A stretch of DNA of 36,147 nucleotides, from assembly GCF_017881085.1 (NCBI RefSeq), contig NZ_JADGRI010000010.1, forward strand, positions 1-36,147, read 5' to 3'. The notes under the pieces were generated by a model. The model ran no database searches. It was not told the DNA's origin and worked only from the letters and a program-made list of their open reading frames with translations. Origin of the DNA: Bradyrhizobium sp. Lineage in GTDB: Bacteria; Pseudomonadota; Alphaproteobacteria; Rhizobiales; Xanthobacteraceae. The position numbers were made by a program, and so were the translations under genes. Each line of letters starts with the position of its first letter. The first letter of the stretch is position 1. Below are positions 8,650 to 18,378 of this stretch, piece after piece.

Positions 8650-9827
8650 TGACGATCCTCGCGCCGCCGCCGGTCGAGACCACCACGCAGACCCCGCTCG
8701 GCGAGGCCGTGCCGATGACGCGCCGCCGCTTCTCGCCGTCGCCGCTCAACCGCCGGCGCTGGCTGAATTTCAAGTCGAACCGCCGCGGTTACTGGTCGTT
8801 CTGGATCTTCATGATCCTGTTCTTCGTCTCGCTGTTCGCCGAACTGATCGCCAATGATCGCCCGTTCCTGATCAAGTTCGACGGCCATCTGTACTGGCCG
8901 GCCTTCGTCACCTATTCGGAGACCGCGTTCGGCGGCGACTTCGAGACCGCCGCCGACTATCGCGATCCCTACTTGCAGAAATTGATCAAGGACAAGAACG
9001 GCACCATCGTCTGGCCGCTGATCCGCTATTCCTACGACACGCATAATCTGGACCTGCCGACGCCCGCGCCATCGAAGCCGACGTGGATGCTGACGGAAGA
9101 CGAATGCAGGAGCGTGGTCGTCAAGAAGCACCTGAACAGCTGCCGCGACCTCGAATACAACTGGCTCGGCACGGACGATCAGGGCCGCGACGTGGTCGCA
9201 CGCCTGATCTACGGCTTTCGTATTTCTGTGCTGTTCGGCCTCACGCTCACCTTTTTTTCGTCGATCATCGGCGTCGCCGCCGGCGGCGTGCAGGGCTATT
9301 TCGGCGGCTGGACCGATCTTCTGTTCCAGCGCATCATTGAAATCTGGAACGCCATCCCCTCGCTCTATTTGCTGCTCATCATCTCGGCGGTGCTGCCGCC
9401 GGGCTTCTTCATCCTGCTCGGCATCCTCCTGCTGTTCTCCTGGGTGTCGCTGGTCGGCCTGGTGCGCGCGGAATTCTTGCGCGGGCGTAATTTCGAATAC
9501 ATCATGGCGGCCCGCGCGCTCGGCGTCTCCAATGCCACCATCATGTTCCGGCATCTGTTGCCGAACGCCATGGTCGCGACCATGACCTTCCTTCCCTTCA
9601 TCGTGTCTTCCTCGGTGATGACGCTGACCGCGCTCGACTTCCTCGGCTTCGGCCTGCCGCCCGGCTCGCCCTCGCTCGGCGAATTGCTGTCGCAGGGCAA
9701 GGCCAATGTGCAGGCGCCGTGGCTCGGCTTCACCGGCTTCTTCGCGGTCGCGATCATGCTGTCGCTCCTGATTTTCATCGGCGAAGCCGTGCGCGACGCG
9801 TTCGATCCGCGCAAGACGTTCAGGTAA
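8649..9827 (+). CDS. yejE: Peptide ABC transporter permease YejE
   Basis: A 392-residue inner-membrane permease of the DppC/OppC type. The cytoplasmic N-terminus contains SPLNRRRWLNFKSNRRGYWSFW, the usual lead into the first membrane span. YNWLGTDDQGRDVVARLIYGFRISVLFG is the DppC hallmark, and the EAA loop is YIMAARALGVSNATIMFRHLLPNA. The large periplasmic insert between the first and second spans, including WPAFVTYSETAFGGDFETAADYRDPY, is characteristic of YejE. The frame extends upstream through yejB; I chose the ATG at 8649, which overlaps the yejB stop by one base. Confidence 0.95.
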   Translation: MTILAPPPVETTTQTPLGEAVPMTRRRFSPSPLNRRRWLNFKSNRRGYWSFWIFMILFFVSLFAELIANDRPFLIKFDGHLYWPAFVTYSETAFGGDFETAADYRDPYLQKLIKDKNGTIVWPLIRYSYDTHNLDLPTPAPSKPTWMLTEDECRSVVVKKHLNSCRDLEYNWLGTDDQGRDVVARLIYGFRISVLFGLTLTFFSSIIGVAAGGVQGYFGGWTDLLFQRIIEIWNAIPSLYLLLIISAVLPPGFFILLGILLLFSWVSLVGLVRAEFLRGRNFEYIMAARALGVSNATIMFRHLLPNAMVATMTFLPFIVSSSVMTLTALDFLGFGLPPGSPSLGELLSQGKANVQAPWLGFTGFFAVAIMLSLLIFIGEAVRDAFDPRKTFR

Positions 9828-9834
9828 GGCCCGC

Positions 9835-11472
<1,638 letters not shown>

Positions 11473-11497
11473 CGAAGTATCTTCAGGTGCGGCGGCT

Positions 11498-11594
11498 TCA
11501 TCCTTCGAGACGCATCGCTTCGCGATGCTCCTCAGGATGAGGTCAGAGACCCTCATGGTGAGGAGCGCGGCAACGCCGCGCGTCTCGAACCATG
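11498..11594. repeat. Paired-hairpin intergenic repeat between convergent genes
   Basis: Two nested inverted repeats lie side by side. The left has TCATCCT (11498-11504) pairing with AGGATGA (11534-11540) and inside it GCATCGC (11512-11518) with GCGATGC (11522-11528). The right has CATGGT (11554-11559) pairing with ACCATG (11589-11594) and inside it GCGCGGC (11565-11571) with GCCGCGC (11575-11581). The element occupies almost all of the 135-bp gap between yejF and the NlpC/P60 gene and probably serves both transcripts as a 3' end structure. It resembles a repeat I associate with Bradyrhizobium genomes. Confidence 0.7.
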
Positions 11595-11607
11595 TAGCTA
11601 TTGGACG

Positions 11608-12453
11608 CTATCCCAGCCGCTTGATCGCTGATATCTCGCTGCCGGCGGCCTTGATGCGGGCGATGGCGTCGCGGGTGTTTTCGATCACGGTCGCCATGTG
11701 ATGGGCGTTGGCGTGGACGATGTGGTCGGCATCGCGCACGATCGCGACATGGCCTTTCCAGAACATCAGGTCGCCGCGCTGCGGTTTGCTGGATTCCGCC
11801 AGCCCCAATAGTCGGCCGAGACCGTCCTGCTGCATGTCGCTGTCGCGCGGGCAGCCGGTGCCGGCGGCGTTCAGCGAAATCTGCACAAGTCCGGAACAAT
11901 CGATCCCGAGACTGCTCTTGCCGCCCCACAGATAGGGCGTGCCGACGAAGCGTTCGGCGATGGCGACAAAATCCTCCACATAATCGTCGATGTGGCCGAC
12001 ATGCTGGCGCGGCAGGTGCCAGCCCTCGCGCGTCACGGCGAACGGGCCGTCTTCGCGGACCACCGAGACCAAAGCGCCCATCACCAGCGTCTCGGCTGGC
12101 GGCAGTTTGATGGAGGGACCGGGAAAGGCAAAGGTCCTGATCGCCGTGACCTTGTGCGTCGGCTTCCCACTGGGCTTTGCCAGCGCACGGTCGGGAAGCC
12201 AGCCGACATAGCCGTCGCCGTTCAATTGGCCCCAGGCAAACCCTTCGCCATTGTAATCATAGATGGTGACGCGCTCCCCCTTGAGCGCCTGCGTCGCCAG
12301 CATGGCCTCGGTCGAGGGTCCCTCGCGCAGCGGCGCGATGACCTCGGATATTTCGAACTCCTCGCCCTCGACGAAACGCCGAGCCTTGACCTTGCCCTCG
12401 AGATATTTCGCGGCAAGCTCCGGCCGCGCCGGCGTCAGGCGCGGATCATCCAT
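11608..12453 (-). CDS. NlpC/P60 family cysteine endopeptidase with N-terminal SH3-like domains
   Basis: A 281-residue protein. Residues about 30-155 form SH3b-like repeats (APLREGPSTEAMLATQALKGE, then YVGWLPDRAL; a second follows with GPFAV and REGWHLPRQHV). The C-terminal NlpC/P60 domain has GTPYLWGGKSSLGIDCSGLVQ with catalytic Cys186, and FWKGHVAIV with His235; His247 or a neighbour would complete the triad. This layout matches YkfC-type gamma-D-glutamyl-diamino-acid endopeptidases, which cut murein peptides. There is no signal peptide, so a cytoplasmic recycling role is inferred. I chose the ATG at 12453 because the longer frame upstream only shadows the aminopeptidase gene. It overlaps the aminopeptidase 3' end by eight bases. 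Confidence 0.9.
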   Translation of the reverse strand: MDDPRLTPARPELAAKYLEGKVKARRFVEGEEFEISEVIAPLREGPSTEAMLATQALKGERVTIYDYNGEGFAWGQLNGDGYVGWLPDRALAKPSGKPTHKVTAIRTFAFPGPSIKLPPAETLVMGALVSVVREDGPFAVTREGWHLPRQHVGHIDDYVEDFVAIAERFVGTPYLWGGKSSLGIDCSGLVQISLNAAGTGCPRDSDMQQDGLGRLLGLAESSKPQRGDLMFWKGHVAIVRDADHIVHANAHHMATVIENTRDAIARIKAAGSEISAIKRLG

Positions 12454-13828
12454 AGCGTTCCCCGAGCAGCTTGAAGATCGCGCGCGCGGCCTGGCATTCG
12501 CCGCCTTCCGGACGTCCCGGTTTGGCCGTGGGTGTCCAGCCATAGATGTCGACGTGCAGCCAGCTTTTCGCGGCCTCGACAAAACGCTGCAGGAACAGCG
12601 CGCAGGTGATCGAGCCGGCAAAGGCGCCGCCCGGCGCATTGTTGACATTGGCGACTTTGGAATCGAGCCAGCTGTCGTAAGGGGGCCACAGCGGCAATCG
12701 CCACAACGGATCGTTCTCCTCTTTGGCGCAGCGCGCCACGTCCTGCGCCAGCGTCTCATCGTTGGTGTAAAAGGGCGGTAGATCCGGCCCCAGCGCCACC
12801 CGCGCCGCGCCCGTCAGGGTGCCCATATCGATCAAGAGATCGGGCTTTTCCTCGTCCGCCAGTGCCAGCGCGTCCGCCAGCACCAGCCGGCCTTCGGCGT
12901 CGGTATTGCCGATCTCCACCGTGATCCCCTTGCGCGAGGGGAAGATGTCGAGCGGGCGGAAGGCGTTGCCGGAGACCGCGTTCTCGACCGCCGGGATCAG
13001 TACCCGCAGACGAACCCTGAGCTTGGCATCCATCACCATCTGCGCCAGCGCCAGCACGTTGGCCGCCCCGCCCATGTCCTTTTTCATGATCAGCATGCCC
13101 GCCGACGGTTTCAGGTCGAGCCCGCCGGTATCGAAGCAGACGCCCTTGCCGACCAGCGTTACCTTGGGGTGAGAAGGATCGCCCCAGCCGAGATCGATCA
13201 GCCGCGGCGCACGCGATGACGCCATGCCCACCGCATGAATCAGCGGAAAATTCTGTCGCGTCAGTTCCTCGCCGACGATGCAGTTGAAGCTGGCGCCGAA
13301 GCGTTCGGCGAGATATTGCGCCGCCAGCGCCAGCTCTTCCGGGCCCATGTCGTTCGACGGCGTGTTGATGAGGTCGCGGGCAAGCGTGGCCGCCTCGGTG
13401 ATGCGCGTGATGGCGGCAATGTCGACGCCATCCGGCGGCACCAGCCGGACGTCCGGCACATCCGCCTTGCGGTAGCGGCCGAAACGATAGCTGCCGAGCG
13501 CGAAGGCCAGCGTCGCAAGGCGGGTATCGTGCGGCGCGTTGGCAAAGCGATAGATGCCTGATGGCAGCAGGCCCGGCAACAGGCCCGGCCTGAACAGGTC
13601 GCGATAGCTTGCGGTCTCGTCGTCCAGGCCGAACACGATTTGCGCGATCCTGCCGTCGGCGGCGGGCAGCGCGAGACATGATCCGGGCTTGGCCGCAAAA
13701 CCATTGGCCAGCGCGAATTGCCGGGCCTCGCCGGGAAGGCCGGCGCAGATCGCCTCCCACGTCGCCTTGGTCGCGAAACGGATGGGAATGGTTGTTGCGG
13801 CAGGCGCGGTCTCGAATACGGAATGCAT
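12446..13828 (-). CDS. M17 family leucyl aminopeptidase
   Basis: A 460-residue cytosolic dizinc/dimanganese exopeptidase that removes N-terminal residues from peptides. The C-terminal catalytic domain carries VGKGVCFDTGGLDLKPS (metal/catalytic Lys228, Asp233), MKKDMGGAA (248-256) and the family signature NTDAEGRL (308-315). The N-terminal about 150 residues are shorter and divergent, as in the PepB-like branch common in alphaproteobacteria. It is probably the first gene of a two-gene unit with the NlpC/P60 endopeptidase, since their ends overlap by eight bases. The peptide importer next door suggests a shared job in using imported peptides. Confidence 0.93.
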   Translation of the reverse strand: MHSVFETAPAATTIPIRFATKATWEAICAGLPGEARQFALANGFAAKPGSCLALPAADGRIAQIVFGLDDETASYRDLFRPGLLPGLLPSGIYRFANAPHDTRLATLAFALGSYRFGRYRKADVPDVRLVPPDGVDIAAITRITEAATLARDLINTPSNDMGPEELALAAQYLAERFGASFNCIVGEELTRQNFPLIHAVGMASSRAPRLIDLGWGDPSHPKVTLVGKGVCFDTGGLDLKPSAGMLIMKKDMGGAANVLALAQMVMDAKLRVRLRVLIPAVENAVSGNAFRPLDIFPSRKGITVEIGNTDAEGRLVLADALALADEEKPDLLIDMGTLTGAARVALGPDLPPFYTNDETLAQDVARCAKEENDPLWRLPLWPPYDSWLDSKVANVNNAPGGAFAGSITCALFLQRFVEAAKSWLHVDIYGWTPTAKPGRPEGGECQAARAIFKLLGERYG

Positions 13829-14089
13829 GCTGTTCTCGGGCTTCGATGAAACGGGGCAGGGCAGCGCAGTGGGTCAATCGTCCTGACGTTCGCGGGCTTT
13901 TTGCTTCTACAATGGCTTGCATGGCCAAACCAGCCGGAAGCGCGGGCCCGGCGTTGTTTCCGGATGTTTCGCGCGTTGACGGCGAGGTGACTTGACCGCA
14001 AGCGAGACTCGAACCTACGTTGCCGACAGGAACGGTTGCCCGTATATCAACGGGCAACGGTCGGGGAGAACCTCTCCGGGAGAACCTCA

Positions 14090-14479
14090 ATGGCCCACAA
14101 CCGAACCCGCTTCCGCCATGTCCTGACGCGCAGCCTGGCCGTCATGACGTTGCTGTGCATGTACGGCCTCAGCCTGATCGGCGGATCGGCGCTGTTGTTG
14201 GGAGCATCCACGACCTCGGCGCTCGCCCGCGGCGGTGGTGGCGGAGGTCACGGTTTCGGCGGCGGGGGTCGTGGTTTCGGTGGCGGTGGCTTTCGCGGCG
14301 GTGGTTTCCGGGGCGGCGGCTTTCGCGGCGGCGGATTTGGGTTCGGTTTCGGTTACCCCTATTACGGCTATGGCGGATACTGGCCCTATTACGGCGACGA
14401 GGGCGTTTGCTACGCGGTTCGGCAGCGCGTGAAGACACGCTACGGCTGGCGGATCCGCCGCGTCTCGGTCTGCGAGTGA
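14090..14479 (+). CDS. Small glycine-rich exported protein with a two-cysteine C-terminus
   Basis: A 129-residue protein of unknown function. A membrane/signal segment spans about residues 14-47 (LAVMTLLCMYGLSLIGG, ending near SALA|RGGG). Residues 48-88 are almost entirely Gly, Phe and Arg and include three exact GFRGG units (from GGFRGGGFRGGGFRGGGF). Then comes a Tyr/Pro/Gly patch and a basic C-terminal motif with Cys107 and Cys128 (VCYAVRQRVKTRYGWRIRRV). The start at 14090 has GGAGA six bases upstream; an in-frame start at 14036 would add 18 unlikely residues. Similar small Gly-rich proteins are widespread in this bacterial group, with no known role. Confidence 0.75.
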   Translation: MAHNRTRFRHVLTRSLAVMTLLCMYGLSLIGGSALLLGASTTSALARGGGGGGHGFGGGGRGFGGGGFRGGGFRGGGFRGGGFGFGFGYPYYGYGGYWPYYGDEGVCYAVRQRVKTRYGWRIRRVSVCE

Positions 14480-14520
14480 CTTGCGATCGCATTTGCCTCG
14501 GCAGCCCTGCTTCTTCGCAA

Positions 14521-14551
14521 GGCGCTTAAGCGCCGCAGGGTTCCGCCTGCG
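14521..14551. terminator. Possible bidirectional stem-loops between convergent small genes
   Basis: The perfect palindrome GGCGCTTAAGCGCC (14521-14534) is immediately followed by a 6-bp inverted repeat CGCAGG...CCTGCG (14534-14551). Both lie between two genes that face each other. There is no proper T-run, so this is a weak terminator call. Confidence 0.35.
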
Positions 14552-14556
14552 TTTCG

Positions 14557-14850
14557 CTATCGGCCGCAGTTCCACACATTCCCGATCGGCGTCTGGGTCC
14601 AGCACGGGCCGAAACCGCCGCCGTTCCAGCGTCCGCGATAGAAGCGCGGGCCGCCGTACCACCAGACCCGGTTGGGATGTCGCGCCTCGTCATCTTCGAT
14701 CTGCTCGGGCGAGCGGTAGCCGGGCAGGAAGCCGTAACCGTGCCAGTGCCGCGCCACATGCCGCTTGCCATGCACCGGCGCCGACAAGGCGGCCGTGGCC
14801 GACAACAGCAAGGCTGTGAGCGCCAATCCACCGGCGAGATTTCGTAGCAT
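14557..14850 (-). CDS. Small secreted protein with C-terminal cysteine pair
   Basis: A 97-residue protein of unknown function. The signal peptide runs through about residue 23 (LALTALLLSATAALSA). The mature part is rich in His, Trp, Arg and Gly, has a PEQIEDDE segment, and ends with GPCWTQTPIGNVWNCGR, where Cys83 and Cys95 could form a disulphide. I recall close relatives with the same GxCW...WxCG ending as hypothetical proteins in Bradyrhizobium and relatives. Convergent with the Gly-rich protein gene and divergent from the next small gene. Confidence 0.72.
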   Translation of the reverse strand: MLRNLAGGLALTALLLSATAALSAPVHGKRHVARHWHGYGFLPGYRSPEQIEDDEARHPNRVWWYGGPRFYRGRWNGGGFGPCWTQTPIGNVWNCGR

Positions 14851-14975
14851 CGAGGACGTCCTTCGCGTTCAACCCCCGCATCCACTACACGGCGGTGGAC
14901 GATCGTGATAGCCTGTACCGATCCGATGCCGGTCTTCCAACATCACAATGTCATGTTCTCTGGACGGGGGATGCG

Positions 14976-15179
14976 ATGGACGCTTTGTGGGGTATTGTCG
15001 CTTCTGTCGGTCACGCGATCGAGCAGGTGTTCGTCTATGTGGAAAGTCACCACTGGCTTTTCGGATTCTTGGGCCTTGGCTATATTTTCTACCTGCAGGA
15101 TCGAAGCCTTCATGCCCGCTTCGATGCGCTCGACAAGCGGGTCGATGAAATCAGGAAGCGCCTGGCCGTCGAATATTGA
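14976..15179 (+). CDS. Small single-span membrane protein, unknown function
   Basis: A 67-residue protein. A hydrophobic segment around residues 26-43 (HHWLFGFLGLGYIFYL) is followed by a charged helix (SLHARFDALDKRVDEIRKRLAVEY) with heptad-like spacing that could be a short coiled coil. The frame opens at 14895, but the ATG at 14976 follows a GGACGGGGG ribosome-binding region and gives a sensible membrane protein. No family recognised. It stands alone between a divergent secreted-protein gene and tadD. Confidence 0.6.
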   Translation: MDALWGIVASVGHAIEQVFVYVESHHWLFGFLGLGYIFYLQDRSLHARFDALDKRVDEIRKRLAVEY

Positions 15180-15305
15180 CGGCTGAACAGCCGCGCCGGG
15201 ACGGCCCCTGCGCGCGTCCGCCCCGCATTTGCCGATTCAAAATTCCGCCTCATGGGGGACGGCCGGCGGCCGCATCCCGGCCGCTGCTTTGCCGGCGGGC
15301 GGCCA

Positions 15306-15320
15306 TTAACCCGACGTTAG
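15306..15320. promoter_or_regulatory. Near-consensus CtrA-type site (TTAA-N7-TTAG) upstream of tadD
   Basis: TTAACCCGACGTTAG matches the TTAA-N7-TTAA CtrA recognition pattern at seven of eight fixed bases and lies 65 bases before the tadD start. The same TTAACCC forms a perfect 7-bp inverted repeat with GGGTTAA at 15320-15326. Binding by CtrA is an inference. Confidence 0.4.
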
Positions 15321-15384
15321 GGTTAACAGTCTATTGCTGACGCGTTCGGCTCGATCAATTCGCCTGATACCGTGAGTTACGTGC

Positions 15385-16194
15385 ATGCGTCAGCAGTCCA
15401 TTCTTGCCCGGCTTCTTGCGTCCGTGGCCATGGCGGCGATTTTGGCCGCCGGCCTCGGCGGCTGCCAGACCATGTCCGACGTCACGGGATCGATCACATC
15501 CAAGGCCGAGCCTGCGCCAGATGCCGATCCGCGGCGCGCGGTGGACGTCTACGGCGAACGCTATCGCGCCAACCCCAAGGATCCCGACGCAGCCTTGGCC
15601 TATGGCCAGGCGCTGCGCGCCACCGGGCAGCGCGCCCAGGCCGTCGCCGTGTTCGAACAGGCCACCATCGCCAGTCCCGGCAACAAGGCGCTGCTCGCCG
15701 GCTGGGGCCGCGCGCTTGCCGATAACGGCAATTTCCAGCAGGCGTTCGACGTGCTCAGCCGCGCCCACTCGCCCGAAAATCCCGACTGGCGCATCCTGTC
15801 GGTGCAGGGCGCCGCGCTCGACCAACTCGGCCGGCATGACGAAGCCCGCAACTATTACGCCAGCGCCCTGAAGATCGTGCCCGAGGAGCCGTCGGTATTG
15901 TCGAACCTCGGCCTGTCCTATGTGCTTTCCAAGGATCTGCCGAAGGCGGAAGAGATTCTTCGCCGGGCTTACGCCGGCCGCAAGGCGGACGCGCGGGTGC
16001 GGCAGAATCTGGGCCTCGTGGTCGGCCTGCAGGGCCGCTTTGCCGAGGCCGAAACCATCGTCAAGGCCGATCTGCCCGCCGACGAGGCGGCTGCGAACGT
16101 CGCCTATCTGAAGGAGATGCTGAGCCGCAAGGACGGTCCGCGCATCGGGGCGCCCGCGACGATTCCGGTGGCGTCCGCCAATCGGCCGAATTGA
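15385..16194 (+). CDS. tadD: Tad pilus assembly TPR lipoprotein TadD
   Basis: A 269-residue protein with a type II signal peptide: hydrophobic residues 9-24, then lipobox LGGC with Cys27. After a short linker come tandem TPR-like helices from about 48 to 230 (AALAYGQALRATGQRAQAVAVFEQA, ALLAGWGRALADNGNFQQAFDVL, QGAALDQLGRHDEARNYYASALKIVPEEPSVLSNLGLSYVLS). TadD is thought to be an outer-membrane pilotin-like factor for the Tad secretin. Its gene converges on tadC from the opposite strand, so it is a separate transcript from the main pilus operon. Signal, TPRs and locus all agree. Confidence 0.92.
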   Translation: MRQQSILARLLASVAMAAILAAGLGGCQTMSDVTGSITSKAEPAPDADPRRAVDVYGERYRANPKDPDAALAYGQALRATGQRAQAVAVFEQATIASPGNKALLAGWGRALADNGNFQQAFDVLSRAHSPENPDWRILSVQGAALDQLGRHDEARNYYASALKIVPEEPSVLSNLGLSYVLSKDLPKAEEILRRAYAGRKADARVRQNLGLVVGLQGRFAEAETIVKADLPADEAAANVAYLKEMLSRKDGPRIGAPATIPVASANRPN

Positions 16195-16405
16195 TCCGGG
16201 CGAGCAATCAAGACAGTCTTGAGACCAACGCCTGAGCGCATTTCGCGCCGGGTCGGCGCTGCGCGCCGTCCGATGACAGGCCCCATTGTGGATCCGGTAA
16301 TCGCCGATATCTAAGGGTCGACCGGTCAAGCCGGGCGATGTCGGCTTTCAAACCGATCGCCGCCTGCTCTTGCCGGGCCGACAGCCGTCACCCGGCCGTC
16401 CGCGG

Positions 16406-17380
16406 TCACTGCATCGCCGCGACCTTGATGAAGGTTGGCCCGAGGATGACGACGAACAGCACGGGCAGGAAGAACAGGATCATCGGCACGGTCAGTTTCG
16501 GCGGCAGCGCCGCCGCCTTCTTCTCGGCCTCGTTCATGCGCATGTCGCGATTTTCCTGCGCCATGACGCGCAGACTCTGCCCGAGCGGCGTGCCGTAGCG
16601 CTCCGACTGCTGCAAGGCCAGGCAGACCGATTTGACGCCGTCAAGCCCGGTGCGCTTCGCCAGATTCTCGTAAGCGACCTTGCGGTCCTGCAGGTAGGAC
16701 AGCTCGGCCGTGGTCAGCGTGAATTCCTCGGACAGCGCGATCGACTGGCCCACGATTTCGGTAGAGACCTTGCGGAACGCGACTTCGATCGACATGCCGG
16801 CCTCGATGCAGATCAACAGCAGGTCGAGCGCGTCGGGAAAGGCCCGCCTGATGGAGAGCTGGCGCTTGCTGATCGCGTTCTTCAGGAACAGCATCGGCGC
16901 CTGCAATCCGAGATAGGCGGTCGCGATGCACATGCCGACCTTGATCGGCAGCGAATATTCCATGTGCGAGATCACGAAGACATACAGGATCGACGCCAGG
17001 AACAGCACGATCGGCGTCACCAGCCGGAAGAACAGGAAGGTGATGTAGGGCGCCTGGCCGCGGTAGCCGGCCATCGTGAGCTTCTCGCGCGCGGCCTCCT
17101 GCGCCAGCCATTTTCCCAGGTTGAAGTCTTCCACCACCTTGGAGACCAGCTGCTTCGGCGTCTGGCGCAGCGATACCTTGTCGGTCTTGTTGATGCGGTC
17201 GCGTTCCCGTTGCCGGATACGCTCGCGTTCGTTGGCGACCGCCTTCATGCGTTTTTGCAGGCCTTCGCCCGCGAACAGCGGCATGATCAGGGTGTATGCC
17301 GTCGCGCTCACCGCGATGGCGGCAAGCAGCATCGCCATGAAGCGCGCGTCGTGGATCTTGTCGACCAGAAACTGAATCAT
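16406..17380 (-). CDS. tadC: Tad pilus inner-membrane platform protein TadC
   Basis: A 324-residue type II secretion F-domain protein. It has an N-terminal membrane span (MAMLLAAIAVSATAYTLIMPLF), a charged cytoplasmic stretch, a second pair of spans near 120-165, and the T2SSF core ALDLLLICIEAGMSIEVAFRKVSTEI. The C-terminal span is LTVPMILFFLPVLFVVILGPTFI. With TadB it forms the inner-membrane platform that couples the CpaF ATPase to pilin polymerisation. Last gene of the minus-strand cpa/tad run; it begins nine bases after tadB ends. Confidence 0.94.
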   Translation of the reverse strand: MIQFLVDKIHDARFMAMLLAAIAVSATAYTLIMPLFAGEGLQKRMKAVANERERIRQRERDRINKTDKVSLRQTPKQLVSKVVEDFNLGKWLAQEAAREKLTMAGYRGQAPYITFLFFRLVTPIVLFLASILYVFVISHMEYSLPIKVGMCIATAYLGLQAPMLFLKNAISKRQLSIRRAFPDALDLLLICIEAGMSIEVAFRKVSTEIVGQSIALSEEFTLTTAELSYLQDRKVAYENLAKRTGLDGVKSVCLALQQSERYGTPLGQSLRVMAQENRDMRMNEAEKKAAALPPKLTVPMILFFLPVLFVVILGPTFIKVAAMQ

Positions 17381-17389
17381 GCGGCACCG

Positions 17390-18367
17390 TCAGAAGTCGA
17401 AGTTGATCATTCTTTTCATTACGAAGATGCCGACGGACATCCAGATCACGCAGCCGACCAGCATCAGCTGACCGGTCGGATGGGTCCACAGCAGCGAGAT
17501 ATATCCGGGTGTCGAGAGGTAAACCAGGAGCATGACGATCGGCGGCAAGGAGCCGATGATGCCCGCCGACGCCTTGGCCTCCATCGACATGGCCTGAATC
17601 TTCTCGGCCATCTTCTTGCGGTCGCGCAGCACCTTGGACAGGTTGCCGAGCGCCTCCGACAGGTTGCCGCCGGACTTCTGCTGGATCGCGATGACGATTC
17701 CGAAGAAGTTTGCCTCGGGTACCGGCATCCGCTCGAAAAGGCGCGCGCACGCGTCGCCGAGCGGCATGCCGATCGCCTGGGTCTCGATGATGGCCAGGAA
17801 CTCGCCTCGCAGCGGCTCCGGTGAATCGGCGGCGACGACCTTGATCGATTCGAACAGCGGCAGGCCCGCCTTGATGCCGCGAACGATCACGTCGACGGCG
17901 TCCGGCAGCGCCTTGAGAAAGTTCTTTTCCCGGCGCTTCTTCAGATAGCTCAAACCCCAGCGCGGCAGGCCGAAGCCGCCGGCGAAGGCGAGGCCCGCGG
18001 CCGCAAGCAGCCCACCCCCGCCCAGAATGGCGGCCACAAAGCAGGCCGCCGCGAGAACGCCCGAGACGATCATGAATTTCTGGGTCGACCAGTCGAGCCC
18101 CGCCTGCATCAGACGGGTGCTCAGGCTCACCTTGCTTTCCTTCAGCCGGCGCGCCTCAAGCTCCTTCAGCGACGACTCGACCTGCTCGCGGCGCGAACGC
18201 TGGCTCTTGTCGGCGGTCCGGGCGGCGACCGGTTCGGACTTCGCCACCGACGCCCGGCGGCTCTCGGCCTTCCTCTCCCCCGACAGCATGGGATAGATAA
18301 ATACCCAGGCGATGCCGCCGATCGCGGTGGCGGCGAGGAAGGCGAGTGCGAGCGCTTGAATTTTCAT
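17390..18367 (-). CDS. tadB: Tad pilus inner-membrane platform protein TadB
   Basis: A 325-residue T2SSF-domain membrane protein. The N-terminal span is IQALALAFLAATAIGGIAWVFIYPML. A basic cytoplasmic linker follows (about 32-75), then further spans, and the core LPDAVDVIVRGIKAGLPLFESIKVVAADSPEPLRGEF. C-terminal spans include MLVGCVIWMSVGIFVMKRMI. The start at 18367 was chosen over the longer frame because MKIQALALAF begins the membrane segment. It lies 11 bases after the cpaF stop. Confidence 0.94.
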   Translation of the reverse strand: MKIQALALAFLAATAIGGIAWVFIYPMLSGERKAESRRASVAKSEPVAARTADKSQRSRREQVESSLKELEARRLKESKVSLSTRLMQAGLDWSTQKFMIVSGVLAAACFVAAILGGGGLLAAAGLAFAGGFGLPRWGLSYLKKRREKNFLKALPDAVDVIVRGIKAGLPLFESIKVVAADSPEPLRGEFLAIIETQAIGMPLGDACARLFERMPVPEANFFGIVIAIQQKSGGNLSEALGNLSKVLRDRKKMAEKIQAMSMEAKASAGIIGSLPPIVMLLVYLSTPGYISLLWTHPTGQLMLVGCVIWMSVGIFVMKRMINFDF

Positions 18368-18378
18368 GACACGCTCCT

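Noticed and set aside
12756..14090. 444-codon minus-strand frame overlapping the aminopeptidase
   Set aside because: It is out of frame with the M17 signatures and low-complexity Arg/Gly/Ala; a frame shadow.
14230..14345. Short tandem repeats that might suggest a CRISPR-like array
   Set aside because: They are in-frame Gly-Phe-Arg codon repeats inside a small coding gene, with no spacers.
16370..17824. 484-codon plus-strand frame opposite tadC/tadB
   Set aside because: Antisense shadow; tadB and tadC carry the recognisable T2SSF domains.
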